Of a stretch of 64,000 bases of DNA, positions 1 through 6,899 are shown one piece after another. The translations under genes and the position numbers were made by a program. Within the stretch, counting starts at the first letter, position 1. Each line of letters starts with the position of its first letter. Under the pieces are notes generated by a model. It was not told where the DNA came from, searched no databases, and saw only the letters and a list, made by a program, of their open reading frames with translations. Origin of the DNA: JAZKHE01 sp040385525 (lineage in GTDB: Bacteria > Bacteroidota > Bacteroidia > UBA4408); the NCBI GenBank assembly GCA_040385525.1, contig JAZKHE010000011.1, positions 268,080 to 332,079 of the forward strand, in the 5' to 3' direction.

Positions 1-548
1 ATTTAGAACGTATGGGCGAATTATTTGCTTATGAGATTAGCAAAAAGTTAGAGTTCGAAAATAAGGAAGTAGTAACACCTTTAGGTATTTCAAACGAATC
101 GTTAATAAAAGAACAACCCGTTATTGGAACCATTTTACGCGCTGGTTTGCCTTTGCACCAAGGTATTTTAAATTATTTTGATAAAGCAGAAAACGCATTT
201 GTATCGGCTTACCGCAAACACCACAAAGACGGAACTTTTGATATTCAAGTAGAATACATGGCTTGCCCAACATTGCAAGATAAAGTTTTAATATTAACCG
301 ACCCCATGTTGGCAACAGGTGGCTCAATGGTGCTAACTTACAAAGCATTGTTGCACAGAGGCACGCCAAAACATACACATATTGTTGCAGCTATTGCTAG
401 TGCCGAAGGATTAGCTTATGCAAAAAGTCATTTGCCTTCAAACGTTAGTTTTTGGATCGGTGCTGTAGACGAAGAGCTAACAGCACAGTCGTATATCGTT
501 CCAGGGCTTGGTGATGCTGGCGATTTAGCTTACGGAACAAAAATTTAG
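1..548 (+). CDS. upp: Uracil phosphoribosyltransferase, 5'-truncated by window edge
   Basis: Converts uracil and PRPP to UMP in pyrimidine salvage, in the cytoplasm. The reading frame is open to the left edge: codons Leu-Glu-Arg precede the first in-window ATG at 12 and match the usual internal 'LERIGE' stretch, so that ATG is internal and about 35-40 N-terminal residues lie outside the window. The PRPP loop DPMLATGGS and the C-terminal uracil-binding stretch YIVPGLGDAGD are intact, as is the RAGLPLHQG segment typical of bacterial UPRTs. The stop is TAG at 546-548. A small membrane-protein gene follows 8 bp later and is probably co-transcribed. Family assignment is secure; only the 5' end is missing. 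Confidence 0.96.
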   Translation, partial: LERMGELFAYEISKKLEFENKEVVTPLGISNESLIKEQPVIGTILRAGLPLHQGILNYFDKAENAFVSAYRKHHKDGTFDIQVEYMACPTLQDKVLILTDPMLATGGSMVLTYKALLHRGTPKHTHIVAAIASAEGLAYAKSHLPSNVSFWIGAVDEELTAQSYIVPGLGDAGDLAYGTKI

Positions 549-556
549 TTAAAATT

Positions 557-1009
557 ATGGGCGAAGAAATAGCAACACTTATTGGCGTTTTTTTGCTCAG
601 TGCAATAAAATTTGGCATTGGTGGTGTTCCTGCTGCTGTGTTTGCAGAATATAGTCTTTTTAAATCCTTAGCTGTAACTATAAGCGGTGGTGTTTTTGGC
701 ACATTCTTTTTTGCTTTTTTTAGCGAGTGGGTAAATAAAAAATTGGCTTTATTATCAACTAAAGACAAAAAACCAAAAAAGAAATTTACCTACACCAACA
801 AAGCAGTTGTTAGAGTTAAAAAATATTTTGGTTTAGTTGGTATTTCTATAATTACACCTTTGTTTTTATCGTTACCATTGGGCGTTTTTTTGGCTATGCG
901 TTACTACAAAGACAAACAAAAAGTAATTAGTTATATGATTATTTCTATTATATTTTGGGCAGTTGTGCTGTATTATTTTTACAACTCATTTAGAAATTTG
1001 ATTTCTTAA
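557..1009 (+). CDS. Small integral membrane protein, possibly small multidrug-export-like
   Basis: A 150-residue protein with about four predicted membrane segments: two near residues 5-55 (glycine-rich, FGIGGVPAAVFAEY and ISGGVFGTFFFAFF), one near 95-112 (ISIITPLFLSLPLGVFLA) and one near 125-143. A basic cytoplasmic stretch (residues 69-90, many Lys) separates the two halves. The Gly/Pro-rich layout recalls the poorly characterised 'small multi-drug export' family (COG2426/PF06695), but I cannot confirm this by eye. It starts 8 bp after upp and ends 1 bp before the next gene, so an operon with both is likely. Function unknown. Confidence 0.8.
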   Translation: MGEEIATLIGVFLLSAIKFGIGGVPAAVFAEYSLFKSLAVTISGGVFGTFFFAFFSEWVNKKLALLSTKDKKPKKKFTYTNKAVVRVKKYFGLVGISIITPLFLSLPLGVFLAMRYYKDKQKVISYMIISIIFWAVVLYYFYNSFRNLIS

Positions 1010-1010
1010 A

Positions 1011-1634
1011 ATGTATAAATTACTATTTGTTTTATTGTTTATTAACTCAATTAGTTTTGCTCAAAAAGATTCTACTTCTGCAAAATTTTCAGCCTCTTTA
1101 CTTGTTTTTCCTCATTCAAGACACGAAATAAATGGCTTTAACGACACAACAGTTGTTGGTTATACTTTCGAGAAAAATATTAGCAGCAATATCTCTTTTA
1201 AGATTTATAAAAATTTTAATGCTGGAGTAAAATTATTTGCAGTAAAATTTAAACAAGAGTATTATAGCGGAACTACAACTATTGTAAACGGATATTTAAC
1301 AGGTCCTTTTTTAAGTTTTAGTCATAACAAAACTACTAGTTCAATCTATGCATCTGCAAGAGTTTCGTATTTATTTGGAAACTTTATAATAGCAGATGAT
1401 TCTTATTATCATTTTATAGCATTCAACAGAAATAACACAAACTATATTGCCTTAGATTTAGAATTAGGTTTAAAATTGCATCAAAATATTTCTGCAATAC
1501 TTGGCTTAAATTTCAGCAAAACATTTGTAAAAAATACTTATGCAAATAATTACGGCACTATAGGAATTATGTATAGTTTTTACGGCAAAAAACAAAAATC
1601 GAAAACTGTTTTTAAATCAGTTAGAAATTTGTAA
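1011..1634 (+). CDS. Predicted outer-membrane beta-barrel protein, unknown function
   Basis: A 207-residue exported protein. Residues 1-18 form a Sec signal peptide ending FAQ, a very common Bacteroidota cleavage context. The rest alternates short hydrophobic and polar strands with many aromatic residues (for example KLFAVKFKQEYYSG, GTIGIMYSFYGKK), as expected of a small 8-10-stranded barrel. The C-terminus is basic and does not end in the classical aromatic residue. The ATG lies 1 bp after the preceding stop, suggesting translational coupling with the membrane protein at 557-1009. No specific function can be assigned. Confidence 0.8.
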   Translation: MYKLLFVLLFINSISFAQKDSTSAKFSASLLVFPHSRHEINGFNDTTVVGYTFEKNISSNISFKIYKNFNAGVKLFAVKFKQEYYSGTTTIVNGYLTGPFLSFSHNKTTSSIYASARVSYLFGNFIIADDSYYHFIAFNRNNTNYIALDLELGLKLHQNISAILGLNFSKTFVKNTYANNYGTIGIMYSFYGKKQKSKTVFKSVRNL

Positions 1635-1644
1635 GCATCATTAT

Positions 1645-1652
1645 TATCTTTG
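1645..1652 (+). promoter_or_regulatory. Bacteroidota -7 promoter box upstream of HAD gene
   Basis: TATCTTTG matches the Bacteroidota sigma-factor -7 consensus TAnnTTTG exactly and ends 16 bp before the GTG start at 1669. A -33 TTG at ideal spacing is not clear (TTA at 1621-1623). It supports the chosen GTG start and separates this gene from the upp operon. Confidence 0.6.
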
Positions 1653-1668
1653 AATTAACATTATTATT

Positions 1669-2358
1669 GTGAACTACGAACATTTATTTTTTGATTTAGA
1701 CCACACTCTTTGGGATTTTGAAAAAAACTCAAGCGAAACGTTACGCGAAATATTTTCACAATACGAACTACATTCAACAGGTCATGACTTTGAAACTTTT
1801 CATAGTAAGTACAAAGTTGTAAATAAAGATTTGTGGGCAGATTATAGAAAAAATAAAATAGACAAAGCTTTTTTACGCGATAATAGATTTTATTTTTCTT
1901 TACAAAAAATTGGCGTAAATGATAAATTGTTAGCCAACAGAATTAGCGATCATTATTTAGAGCACAGTCCTAAAAAAGGATATTTGTTTCCGCATACACA
2001 CGAAGTGTTAGCTTATCTTGCTAATAAATATCAATTGCATATTATTACCAATGGCTTTAAAGAAGCGCAAGTGGTAAAAATGGAAACTTGCGGACTAACC
2101 AACTATTTTAAAGAAGTAATAATTTCAGAAGAAGTTGGTTTTAATAAACCCGACAAAAGAATTTTTGATCACGCTTTAGAAATTACTTTTTCCAATACAA
2201 CTAACGCTTTAATGATTGGTGATGATTTAGAAAGCGATATTATTGGTGCTAAAAATGCAGGAATAAATCAAGTGTTTTTTAATCCACATCAAACACCTCA
2301 CAACGAAGTAGTAACGCACGAAATAAAAAGTTTAAACGAATTAAATTCGTTTTTATAA
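1669..2358 (+). CDS. HAD-family pyrimidine nucleotidase, YjjG type
   Basis: A 229-residue haloacid-dehalogenase-superfamily phosphatase. Motif I is FFDLDHTLWDF with nucleophile Asp9 and acid/base Asp11; motif II is HIITNGF; motif III is the Lys in NKPDKRIF; motif IV is MIGDDLESDIIGA. The LDHTLWDF signature and alpha-helical cap are typical of YjjG-like 5'-nucleotidases, which dephosphorylate non-canonical pyrimidine nucleotides (housecleaning). Length fits the family. Translation starts at GTG 1669; no ATG precedes motif I, and a consensus promoter box lies just upstream. Cytosolic. Substrate is inferred from the family only. Confidence 0.92.
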   Translation: MNYEHLFFDLDHTLWDFEKNSSETLREIFSQYELHSTGHDFETFHSKYKVVNKDLWADYRKNKIDKAFLRDNRFYFSLQKIGVNDKLLANRISDHYLEHSPKKGYLFPHTHEVLAYLANKYQLHIITNGFKEAQVVKMETCGLTNYFKEVIISEEVGFNKPDKRIFDHALEITFSNTTNALMIGDDLESDIIGAKNAGINQVFFNPHQTPHNEVVTHEIKSLNELNSFL

Positions 2359-2421
2359 TTTATTGTTTTCAATTAAATACTTGCTTTAAAAGATTGTACT
2401 ATGTGGCTTGTTAAAAAATTT

Positions 2422-2562
2422 CGCACCTACGGAGCTTGATTTTAAATTTATATTTTGTCTACCAATAGTTCGTTCCTACGGAACTAAATTTTTGATAACT
2501 CCTTAGGAGTTTACTCTTTATAGAAATAAAACCAATCCATTTTAACGCCGTAGGTGTGAACT
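2422..2562 (+). repeat. Palindrome-rich intergenic repeat element (Bacteroidota-type)
   Basis: Four related units lie between the HAD gene and the nitroreductase. Unit 1 contains CACCTACGG (2424-2432) and is mirrored by CCGTAGGTG (2548-2556), a perfect 9-bp inverted pair. Unit 2 is GTTCC-TAC-GGAAC (2472-2484). Unit 3 is AACTCCT-T-AGGAGTT (2497-2511). Units 1 and 2 share the phrase CG-n-n-CCTACGGA-n-CT. Similar 'cctacggagct' arrays are scattered between genes in many Bacteroidota genomes (from memory). No protein-coding potential is seen. Function unknown; it could fold as a cruciform or a multi-hairpin RNA between the convergent genes. Confidence 0.75.
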
Positions 2563-2584
2563 AATTTTTAGTTAACTACATTAA

Positions 2585-3310
2585 TTATAATTCGAACACA
2601 ACTTCGTTTTTAGGCACTCTTAATCTTGCACCATAAACACCTTCTGGTTTTCGTTTTCCGTAAGAAATTATCATGTTTATTTCTGCTCCGCATGGCAAAT
2701 TCAATAGCTTTTTCATGCGTTTGCTATCAAAGCCTTCCATTGGGCAGGTATCATAACCTTCGGCAGACATGCTTAGCATAAACGTTTGTGCAGCTAATGC
2801 TGCACTTTTATGAGCAACAATGCGCATATCAGTACCTGTTACTTCGTGCACGGTTGGTTTTTTCAATCCGACAAAAAATTGCATTATTTTTTTTCCTAAA
2901 CTCCACAAACCGGTTGGTTCGCTAAAATAAAGCATCGGCATTAGTTTTTTATAATAATCTAACGTACTAAAGCCCGTTAAACTTTTTTTATCGGGCATGG
3001 TTTGCTTTATTTGATTGTAATTGAACAAAGCTCTGCTTTTCCACAAATCACGTCGGGTAACAACTACAAGCATTTCGCTGGCAGTTTTTGCCGCATTTTG
3101 ATTTAAACAATTGTATGCCACTTGCTTTTTGACGGCATCACTTTTTATTCTATAAAATTCCCACAATTGCATGTTGCTGCTGTTGGGCGCAAGCAAAGTT
3201 CTATCCATACATCTGTTAAAAACATCATCTGGTATTGGGTTTCCATCATATATTCTAACCGAACGTCGGTAGTTCACTATCTCATCAAAAACCTGGGCAT
3301 TATGTTGCAT
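2585..3310 (-). CDS. Nitroreductase family FMN oxidoreductase
   Basis: A 241-residue flavin-dependent nitroreductase-fold protein. It shows the N-terminal FMN phosphate-binding motif YRRSVRIYDG, the APNSSNMQLWEF stretch, the GYDTCPMEGFD segment and the C-terminal IISYGKRKP strand that closes the flavin site. Likely reduces nitro or quinone compounds with NAD(P)H in the cytosol; the natural substrate is unknown. The frame remains open upstream to 3424, but that extension overlaps the divergent gene at 3386 and reads as random hydrophobic/Cys sequence, so I place the start at ATG 3310 (MQHNAQVFDEIVNYRRS). A -7 box on the minus strand lies 27 bp upstream of it. Confidence 0.9.
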   Translation of the reverse strand: MQHNAQVFDEIVNYRRSVRIYDGNPIPDDVFNRCMDRTLLAPNSSNMQLWEFYRIKSDAVKKQVAYNCLNQNAAKTASEMLVVVTRRDLWKSRALFNYNQIKQTMPDKKSLTGFSTLDYYKKLMPMLYFSEPTGLWSLGKKIMQFFVGLKKPTVHEVTGTDMRIVAHKSAALAAQTFMLSMSAEGYDTCPMEGFDSKRMKKLLNLPCGAEINMIISYGKRKPEGVYGARLRVPKNEVVFEL

Positions 3311-3334
3311 AATCGTACAATTGCTGTTTAAGTC

Positions 3335-3365
3335 TTGCAAAATTAAGGCTATAATTATACTTTTA
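3335..3365 (+). promoter_or_regulatory. Promoter for the 3386 gene (+ strand)
   Basis: TTG (3335-3337), 20-bp spacer, then TACTTTTA (3358-3365), 7 of 8 matching Bacteroidota TAnnTTTG with the -33 TTG at normal spacing. It lies 20 bp upstream of ATG 3386 in the short divergent gap. Confidence 0.45.
3338..3345 (-). promoter_or_regulatory. -7 promoter box for the nitroreductase gene
   Basis: On the minus strand this reads TAATTTTG, an exact TAnnTTTG match, 27 bp upstream of ATG 3310, with a TTG 22 bp further upstream. It overlaps the divergent + strand promoter, so the two genes may compete for RNA polymerase. Confidence 0.45.
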
Positions 3366-3385
3366 TGCAAGAACAGTAAATTAAA

Positions 3386-3931
3386 ATGGAAAATACAATT
3401 AGCACAGGTACAAAAGTTTTGCACGAAAACTACGGCAGAGGCAAAGTAGTTAAAGCAGATGATATTGCTTTTACAATAGATTTTGGCGAAAAAGGAATTA
3501 TAGAAATTTCGCGTCGTTCTATTGATAAACTTAAAGTTTTAGAAGCACCAATAGAAATGGAAAAAAGCGACGACGAAAATTTACACGAGTTTGAAAAAAT
3601 GTTGATTCGTGTTTTAAATAAATACTCAGATATTTCGCAAGTTGTTGAAATGGGCGATAAATGGGCTGGTGGAAAAATGATTTTACAACCAGGTAGCGAT
3701 AGTTTAAAAGCAAAGGAAATTCCTATCGAAACATTTTTTCATAAAATTGTAATGGTTAGAGATAGACTGCGTGTTTTGGAGCAAAACATTAACGCAAATG
3801 CTAAGTTAAACGACGAAGACAAGGTAAATATGCAGCAATACATTACTCGTATTTACGGAAGTTTAACTACTTTTAATATTCTATTTAAAAATCCAACTGA
3901 TAATTTTGTTGGCGAAAAATCTAAAGACTAA
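3386..3931 (+). CDS. Conserved hypothetical protein with N-terminal Tudor-like (UvrD-tail/CarD-like) domain
   Basis: A 181-residue soluble protein with no signal or membrane segment. Residues 7-50 (GTKVLHENYGRGKVV...FTIDFGEKGIIEISRRSI) have the pattern G-x-x-V-x-H-x-x-Y-G-x-G-x-V found in small SH3/Tudor-like beta-barrels such as the UvrD C-terminal tail (DUF3553) and CarD-type domains. Residues 60-175 are predicted helical and acidic with no motif I recognise. It ends 4 bp before the beta-lactamase-family gene. The Tudor-like part hints at binding nucleic acid or RNA polymerase, but this is inference; function unknown. Confidence 0.8.
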   Translation: MENTISTGTKVLHENYGRGKVVKADDIAFTIDFGEKGIIEISRRSIDKLKVLEAPIEMEKSDDENLHEFEKMLIRVLNKYSDISQVVEMGDKWAGGKMILQPGSDSLKAKEIPIETFFHKIVMVRDRLRVLEQNINANAKLNDEDKVNMQQYITRIYGSLTTFNILFKNPTDNFVGEKSKD

Positions 3932-3935
3932 ACAA

Positions 3936-5474
3936 ATGCTAAAAAAAATAATTACATTTTTATTTGCTGCACTTACCATACAATTTGCAAATGCGCAATA
4001 CGCAACAAAATCGTTAGACTTAAAAAAGCTAGATGCTTATTTTAATAAAGCAATAAAAGATTGGAACGTACCAGCAATGGGCGTTGCAATTATACTTAAC
4101 GACAGTGTAATATTTGCAAAAGGTTACGGAGTTACAGATATTACCACAGGCGAAAAAGCAAACGAAAACACTTTATTTTGTGTGGCTTCCAATTCAAAAT
4201 CGTTTACAGCAGCAAGCATCGGGACGTTAGTTGATGATAAAAAATTAAAATGGGACAGCAAAGTAACCGAGTTTTTACCTTGGTTTGAAACTTATAGTCC
4301 TTATGTAACCGAACAATTTACTGTGCGTGATTTATTGTGTCATCGCAGTGGATTAGAAACATTTAGTGGCGATTTAATTTGGTATGCAACCAATCACTCC
4401 CGCGAGGAAGTTGTAAAACGCTCAAAATATTTAAGTCCTGTTTATGGTTTTAGAGCACATTATGGATATTCAAATATTCATTATTCTGCTGCAGGTTTGG
4501 TAGTACAAGCTGTTACAGGTAAAACTTGGGAGCAGTATGTTAAAGAAAATTTTCTTTCTCCTTTGGGCATGAATAGAACTTTAACAAGCACTTCGCAAAT
4601 AAATAGTACAACAAACGTAGCACAACCGCATAATGATGTAGATGGAAAGCTAGTTAAAATTCCTTTTGTAAATTGGGATAACATTGCTCCTGCTGGTGCA
4701 TTAATTTCTAGCGTAAGCGATATGAGTAAATGGCTGCGTTTACAAATGAATCAAGGTATTTGGGGTAAAGACACCTTGTTATCTAAATCCGTTATTAACG
4801 AAATGTGGAGCATGCAAACGCCCGAAGCAGTTAGAACTGAAAACTATAAAAACATGCAGTTAAAACATTTTGATGGCTATGGTTTGGGCTGGGGCGTTAT
4901 GGATTACAAAGGTTATAAAGTGGTTAGCCACTCGGGTGGTTACGACGGAATGATTTCTCAAACAGCCTTTTTACCAGAATTAAAATATGGCTTTGTGGTG
5001 CTAACAAATAGCAATAGTTATTTACCTGCAGCAATATTTAATCAGTTGCTTGATGAATATATTTACACTGAAGAAAAAGATTGGAGTTCAAAATATTTAG
5101 ATTTCTTTAACAAAAGAAAACAAGCCGATAAAGATGCTAAAGCGAAAGAAGAAAGCGAAAGAAATAAAAACACAAGACCAACATTAACTTTACAAGATTA
5201 TGTGGGAACATACGGAGGAACAATGTATGGCGATGCAGAAGTATATTTAGATAATGGAAAGTTAAAAGTTAAATTTATTCCAACTCCTTTGTTTGAGGGC
5301 GAATTAACTCACTGGCAATACGATGTGTTTAGTATTAAATTAACAAAAGTTCCATCATTACCCGAAGGAAAGGTACAGTTTTTGCTAAATGAAAAAGGTA
5401 AGGTAAGTCAAATGAAAGTAGATATTCCAAATCCTGATTTTGACTTTAAAGAATTAGAATTTTATAAAAAATAA
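3936..5474 (+). CDS. Secreted beta-lactamase-family serine hydrolase with DUF3471-like C-terminus
   Basis: A 512-residue exported penicillin-binding/class C beta-lactamase-fold protein (PF00144). Residues 1-20 are a signal peptide ending FANAQ. The catalytic triplet is visible: S85-N-S-K88 (SxxK), YSN in HYGYSNIHYS, and HSGG in VVSHSGGYDG. Residues from about 410 (LQDYVGTYGGTMYGDAEVYL) form the C-terminal beta domain usual in this Bacteroidota group, preceded by a Lys/Glu-rich linker. Such proteins act as D-aminopeptidases, esterases or peptidases in the periplasm; true beta-lactamase activity cannot be inferred. The ATG at 3936 begins the signal peptide; the in-frame ATG at 3906 lies inside the upstream gene. 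Confidence 0.92.
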   Translation: MLKKIITFLFAALTIQFANAQYATKSLDLKKLDAYFNKAIKDWNVPAMGVAIILNDSVIFAKGYGVTDITTGEKANENTLFCVASNSKSFTAASIGTLVDDKKLKWDSKVTEFLPWFETYSPYVTEQFTVRDLLCHRSGLETFSGDLIWYATNHSREEVVKRSKYLSPVYGFRAHYGYSNIHYSAAGLVVQAVTGKTWEQYVKENFLSPLGMNRTLTSTSQINSTTNVAQPHNDVDGKLVKIPFVNWDNIAPAGALISSVSDMSKWLRLQMNQGIWGKDTLLSKSVINEMWSMQTPEAVRTENYKNMQLKHFDGYGLGWGVMDYKGYKVVSHSGGYDGMISQTAFLPELKYGFVVLTNSNSYLPAAIFNQLLDEYIYTEEKDWSSKYLDFFNKRKQADKDAKAKEESERNKNTRPTLTLQDYVGTYGGTMYGDAEVYLDNGKLKVKFIPTPLFEGELTHWQYDVFSIKLTKVPSLPEGKVQFLLNEKGKVSQMKVDIPNPDFDFKELEFYKK

Positions 5475-5593
5475 AAATGTCTGTTCGGTTTTTTTACCAC
5501 AATACTATTTTGAATATGGCTTAAACTTAAGTTCAAGAGACGCGCGTGGGGCTGACAAAACGCGAAAGCGAGTGGCATTGTGTAAAGCATTCG

Positions 5594-5638
5594 TTTTGTC
5601 TTGACTTTTTTTGGTTCGTTTTTTGTGTCAAGACAAAA
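5594..5638. repeat. 12-bp inverted repeat in intergenic region
   Basis: TTTTGTCTTGAC (5594-5605) and GTCAAGACAAAA (5627-5638) are perfect inverted copies around a 21-nt T-rich loop. They sit in a 243-bp gene-free gap whose base composition (GAGACGCGCGTGGGGC near 5537) differs from the surroundings. There is no downstream T-run, so a simple terminator is unlikely. The gap looks like a fragment of a dispersed intergenic repeat. Confidence 0.55.
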
Positions 5639-5717
5639 AATGAACGTAAAGAACCACAGCTGGTTTATATAAAGTTGCTGTTTAATTAGAAATAAAAATT
5701 ACAAAAAAATAAAAACA

Positions 5718-6230
5718 ATGAAAAACTTAAAAGCATTAACAACAATAACTTTTTTAAGCATTGCTCTAATTAGTTGCATAGCCTTTGCTCCAAAAAAAAA
5801 ATATAAAGTAACTGGTGTAGTTACCGAAACAGCTGACTATTGCGGTGGAGCTCGCCCTCCAAAAAAATTAGAAGAGCAATTACGAACTCCTAAACCATTA
5901 GCCAGTAAAAAGCTAATTGTTAGAAAAGGAAATAGCAATTCGCAAAAAAACAAAATTGTTGCCGAAATAACTACCAACGATGAAGGGAAATTTGAATTAG
6001 ATTTACCTGCTGGAACTTACAGTTTTGTTAGTGAGGAAAAAACTAAATTAGTAATTCCTGCCAACGATAAGTTTAATACCTATGATGCGGAATGCCTAAA
6101 AAAGGAATTTGCAAAACCCGACGGATTACTAACAGTTAAAGACGGCGAAAACAAAATAGAAATAAATATACACAAGCACTGCTCTTACAAAAAACCATGC
6201 CTAACATTTACTGGACCAAAACCACAGTAA
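5718..6230 (+). CDS. Predicted lipoprotein with carboxypeptidase-regulatory-like domain
   Basis: A 170-residue exported protein. The N-terminus is a hydrophobic signal with a plausible lipobox, LISC at residues 17-20, suggesting a lipoprotein. The mature part begins KYKVTGVVTETADYCGG, continues with a single small beta-sandwich of the carboxypeptidase-regulatory or CNA-B type (TTNDEGKFELDLPAGTYSFV, residues about 92-111) and ends with a Cys-containing tail (HKHCSYKKPCLTF). Four Cys in the mature part could form disulfides. Function unknown; a surface adhesion or binding role is only a guess. Confidence 0.8.
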   Translation: MKNLKALTTITFLSIALISCIAFAPKKKYKVTGVVTETADYCGGARPPKKLEEQLRTPKPLASKKLIVRKGNSNSQKNKIVAEITTNDEGKFELDLPAGTYSFVSEEKTKLVIPANDKFNTYDAECLKKEFAKPDGLLTVKDGENKIEINIHKHCSYKKPCLTFTGPKPQ

Positions 6231-6249
6231 ATTTTATTTTTTGAATCTA

Positions 6250-6269
6250 TTTTATTAAATTTAATAAAA
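6250..6269. promoter_or_regulatory. Perfect 20-bp palindrome, candidate toxin-antitoxin operator
   Basis: TTTTATTAAATTTAATAAAA is identical to its reverse complement and ends 7 bp before the antitoxin ATG at 6277. Type II antitoxins normally autorepress by binding palindromes at this position, so this is the likely operator. The sequence is A/T only, so chance symmetry is somewhat more likely than for a mixed sequence. Confidence 0.55.
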
Positions 6270-6276
6270 ATTAAAA

Positions 6277-6519
6277 ATGGCAACTGTTGATTCATTAAGA
6301 AACGATTTGATAAATAAGCTTTTAAGTATTTCTAATAAAGAATATTTAAGTGCTTTATCAAAGCTAATTGAAAGTAATCCACTTTCAAATGAAAGAATTA
6401 TCTTGACTAAAGAGCAAAAGTTAATGTTGGAACTTAGCGAGAATGATATTAAAAATAAAAATTTAATTAGTCAGAAAGAATTAGATAAAAGTGATTTGCA
6501 ATGGCTAAAAAACTTGTAG
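6277..6519 (+). CDS. Type II antitoxin, partner of RelE/ParE toxin
   Basis: An 80-residue acidic, mostly helical protein (MATVDSLRNDLINKLLSISN...) whose gene overlaps the following toxin gene by 19 bp, the classic antitoxin-toxin arrangement. The N-terminal helices resemble the addiction-module components found in Bacteroidota (start 'DxLRxxLIxKLLSIxNxxYL'), and the C-terminal part (ENDIKNKNLISQKELDKSDLQWL) would wrap the toxin. It should neutralise the toxin and, through a dimer, bind the palindrome directly upstream. Assignment rests on gene arrangement and general family resemblance. Confidence 0.85.
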   Translation: MATVDSLRNDLINKLLSISNKEYLSALSKLIESNPLSNERIILTKEQKLMLELSENDIKNKNLISQKELDKSDLQWLKNL

Positions 6520-6809
6520 TTTGGACTCAAACAGCAGCCAAGCAAAGAAGAGAGATTTTAAAATACTGGACACTAAGAAATAAAAGTACTAAATATGCTG
6601 AAAAGCTAATTTCAGTAATAAACACAAGAATTGAAACTATCGAAAAAAATAATAAAATTGGCAAGCTAACCGATTTTAAAGATACAAGAGCAATTGCATT
6701 AGGTCATTTTAGCATTTTTTATAAAATTACACCCACAAAAATTATCATCACAGCTTTTTGGGACAATAGACAAAATCCTAAAAGTTTATTACGTTTAATC
6801 TCAAAATAA
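6501..6809 (+). CDS. RelE/ParE-family toxin
   Basis: A 102-residue basic protein with the RelE/ParE superfamily layout: two N-terminal helices (TQTAAKQRREILKYWTLRN) and a C-terminal four-stranded sheet ending IIITAFWDNRQNPKSLLRL, in which the D-N-R-x-N-P motif corresponds to the family 'D-x-R-x-x-P' signature. It probably either cleaves mRNA on ribosomes (RelE) or poisons gyrase (ParE); sequence alone does not decide. The ATG at 6501 lies inside the antitoxin gene, so translation is coupled. A hairpin terminator at 6842-6866 ends the unit. Confidence 0.88.
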   Translation: MAKKLVVWTQTAAKQRREILKYWTLRNKSTKYAEKLISVINTRIETIEKNNKIGKLTDFKDTRAIALGHFSIFYKITPTKIIITAFWDNRQNPKSLLRLISK

Positions 6810-6841
6810 ATTGTTAAAAATCGTTGTTCACAACTTGTGTT

Positions 6842-6866
6842 AAAGGTGCCTTGTGCACCTTTTTTA
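6842..6866 (+). terminator. Rho-independent terminator after toxin-antitoxin operon
   Basis: Stem AAAGGTGC (6842-6849) and GCACCTTT (6855-6862) around a 5-nt loop CTTGT, with the T-run continuing to 6865. It ends the toxin operon and lies immediately before the promoter of the next gene. Confidence 0.8.
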
Positions 6867-6879
6867 CTTTTTATATTTG
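6851..6879 (+). promoter_or_regulatory. Promoter of the double ATP-grasp ligase gene
   Basis: TTG (6851-6853), 18-bp spacer, TATATTTG (6872-6879), an exact TAnnTTTG box 20 bp before ATG 6900. The -33 TTG falls in the loop of the upstream terminator hairpin. This places the true start at 6900 rather than at the longer in-frame TTG at 6837. Confidence 0.6.
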
Positions 6880-6899
6880 TAGTACTATATTCGCATGTT

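Noticed and set aside
3311..3424. N-terminal extension of the nitroreductase frame
   Set aside because: It overlaps the divergent gene at 3386 and its own promoter region, reads as unstructured sequence, and the family start matches ATG 3310.
5594..5638. Rho-independent terminator of the beta-lactamase-family gene
   Set aside because: The loop is long (21 nt) and no T-run follows the second arm.
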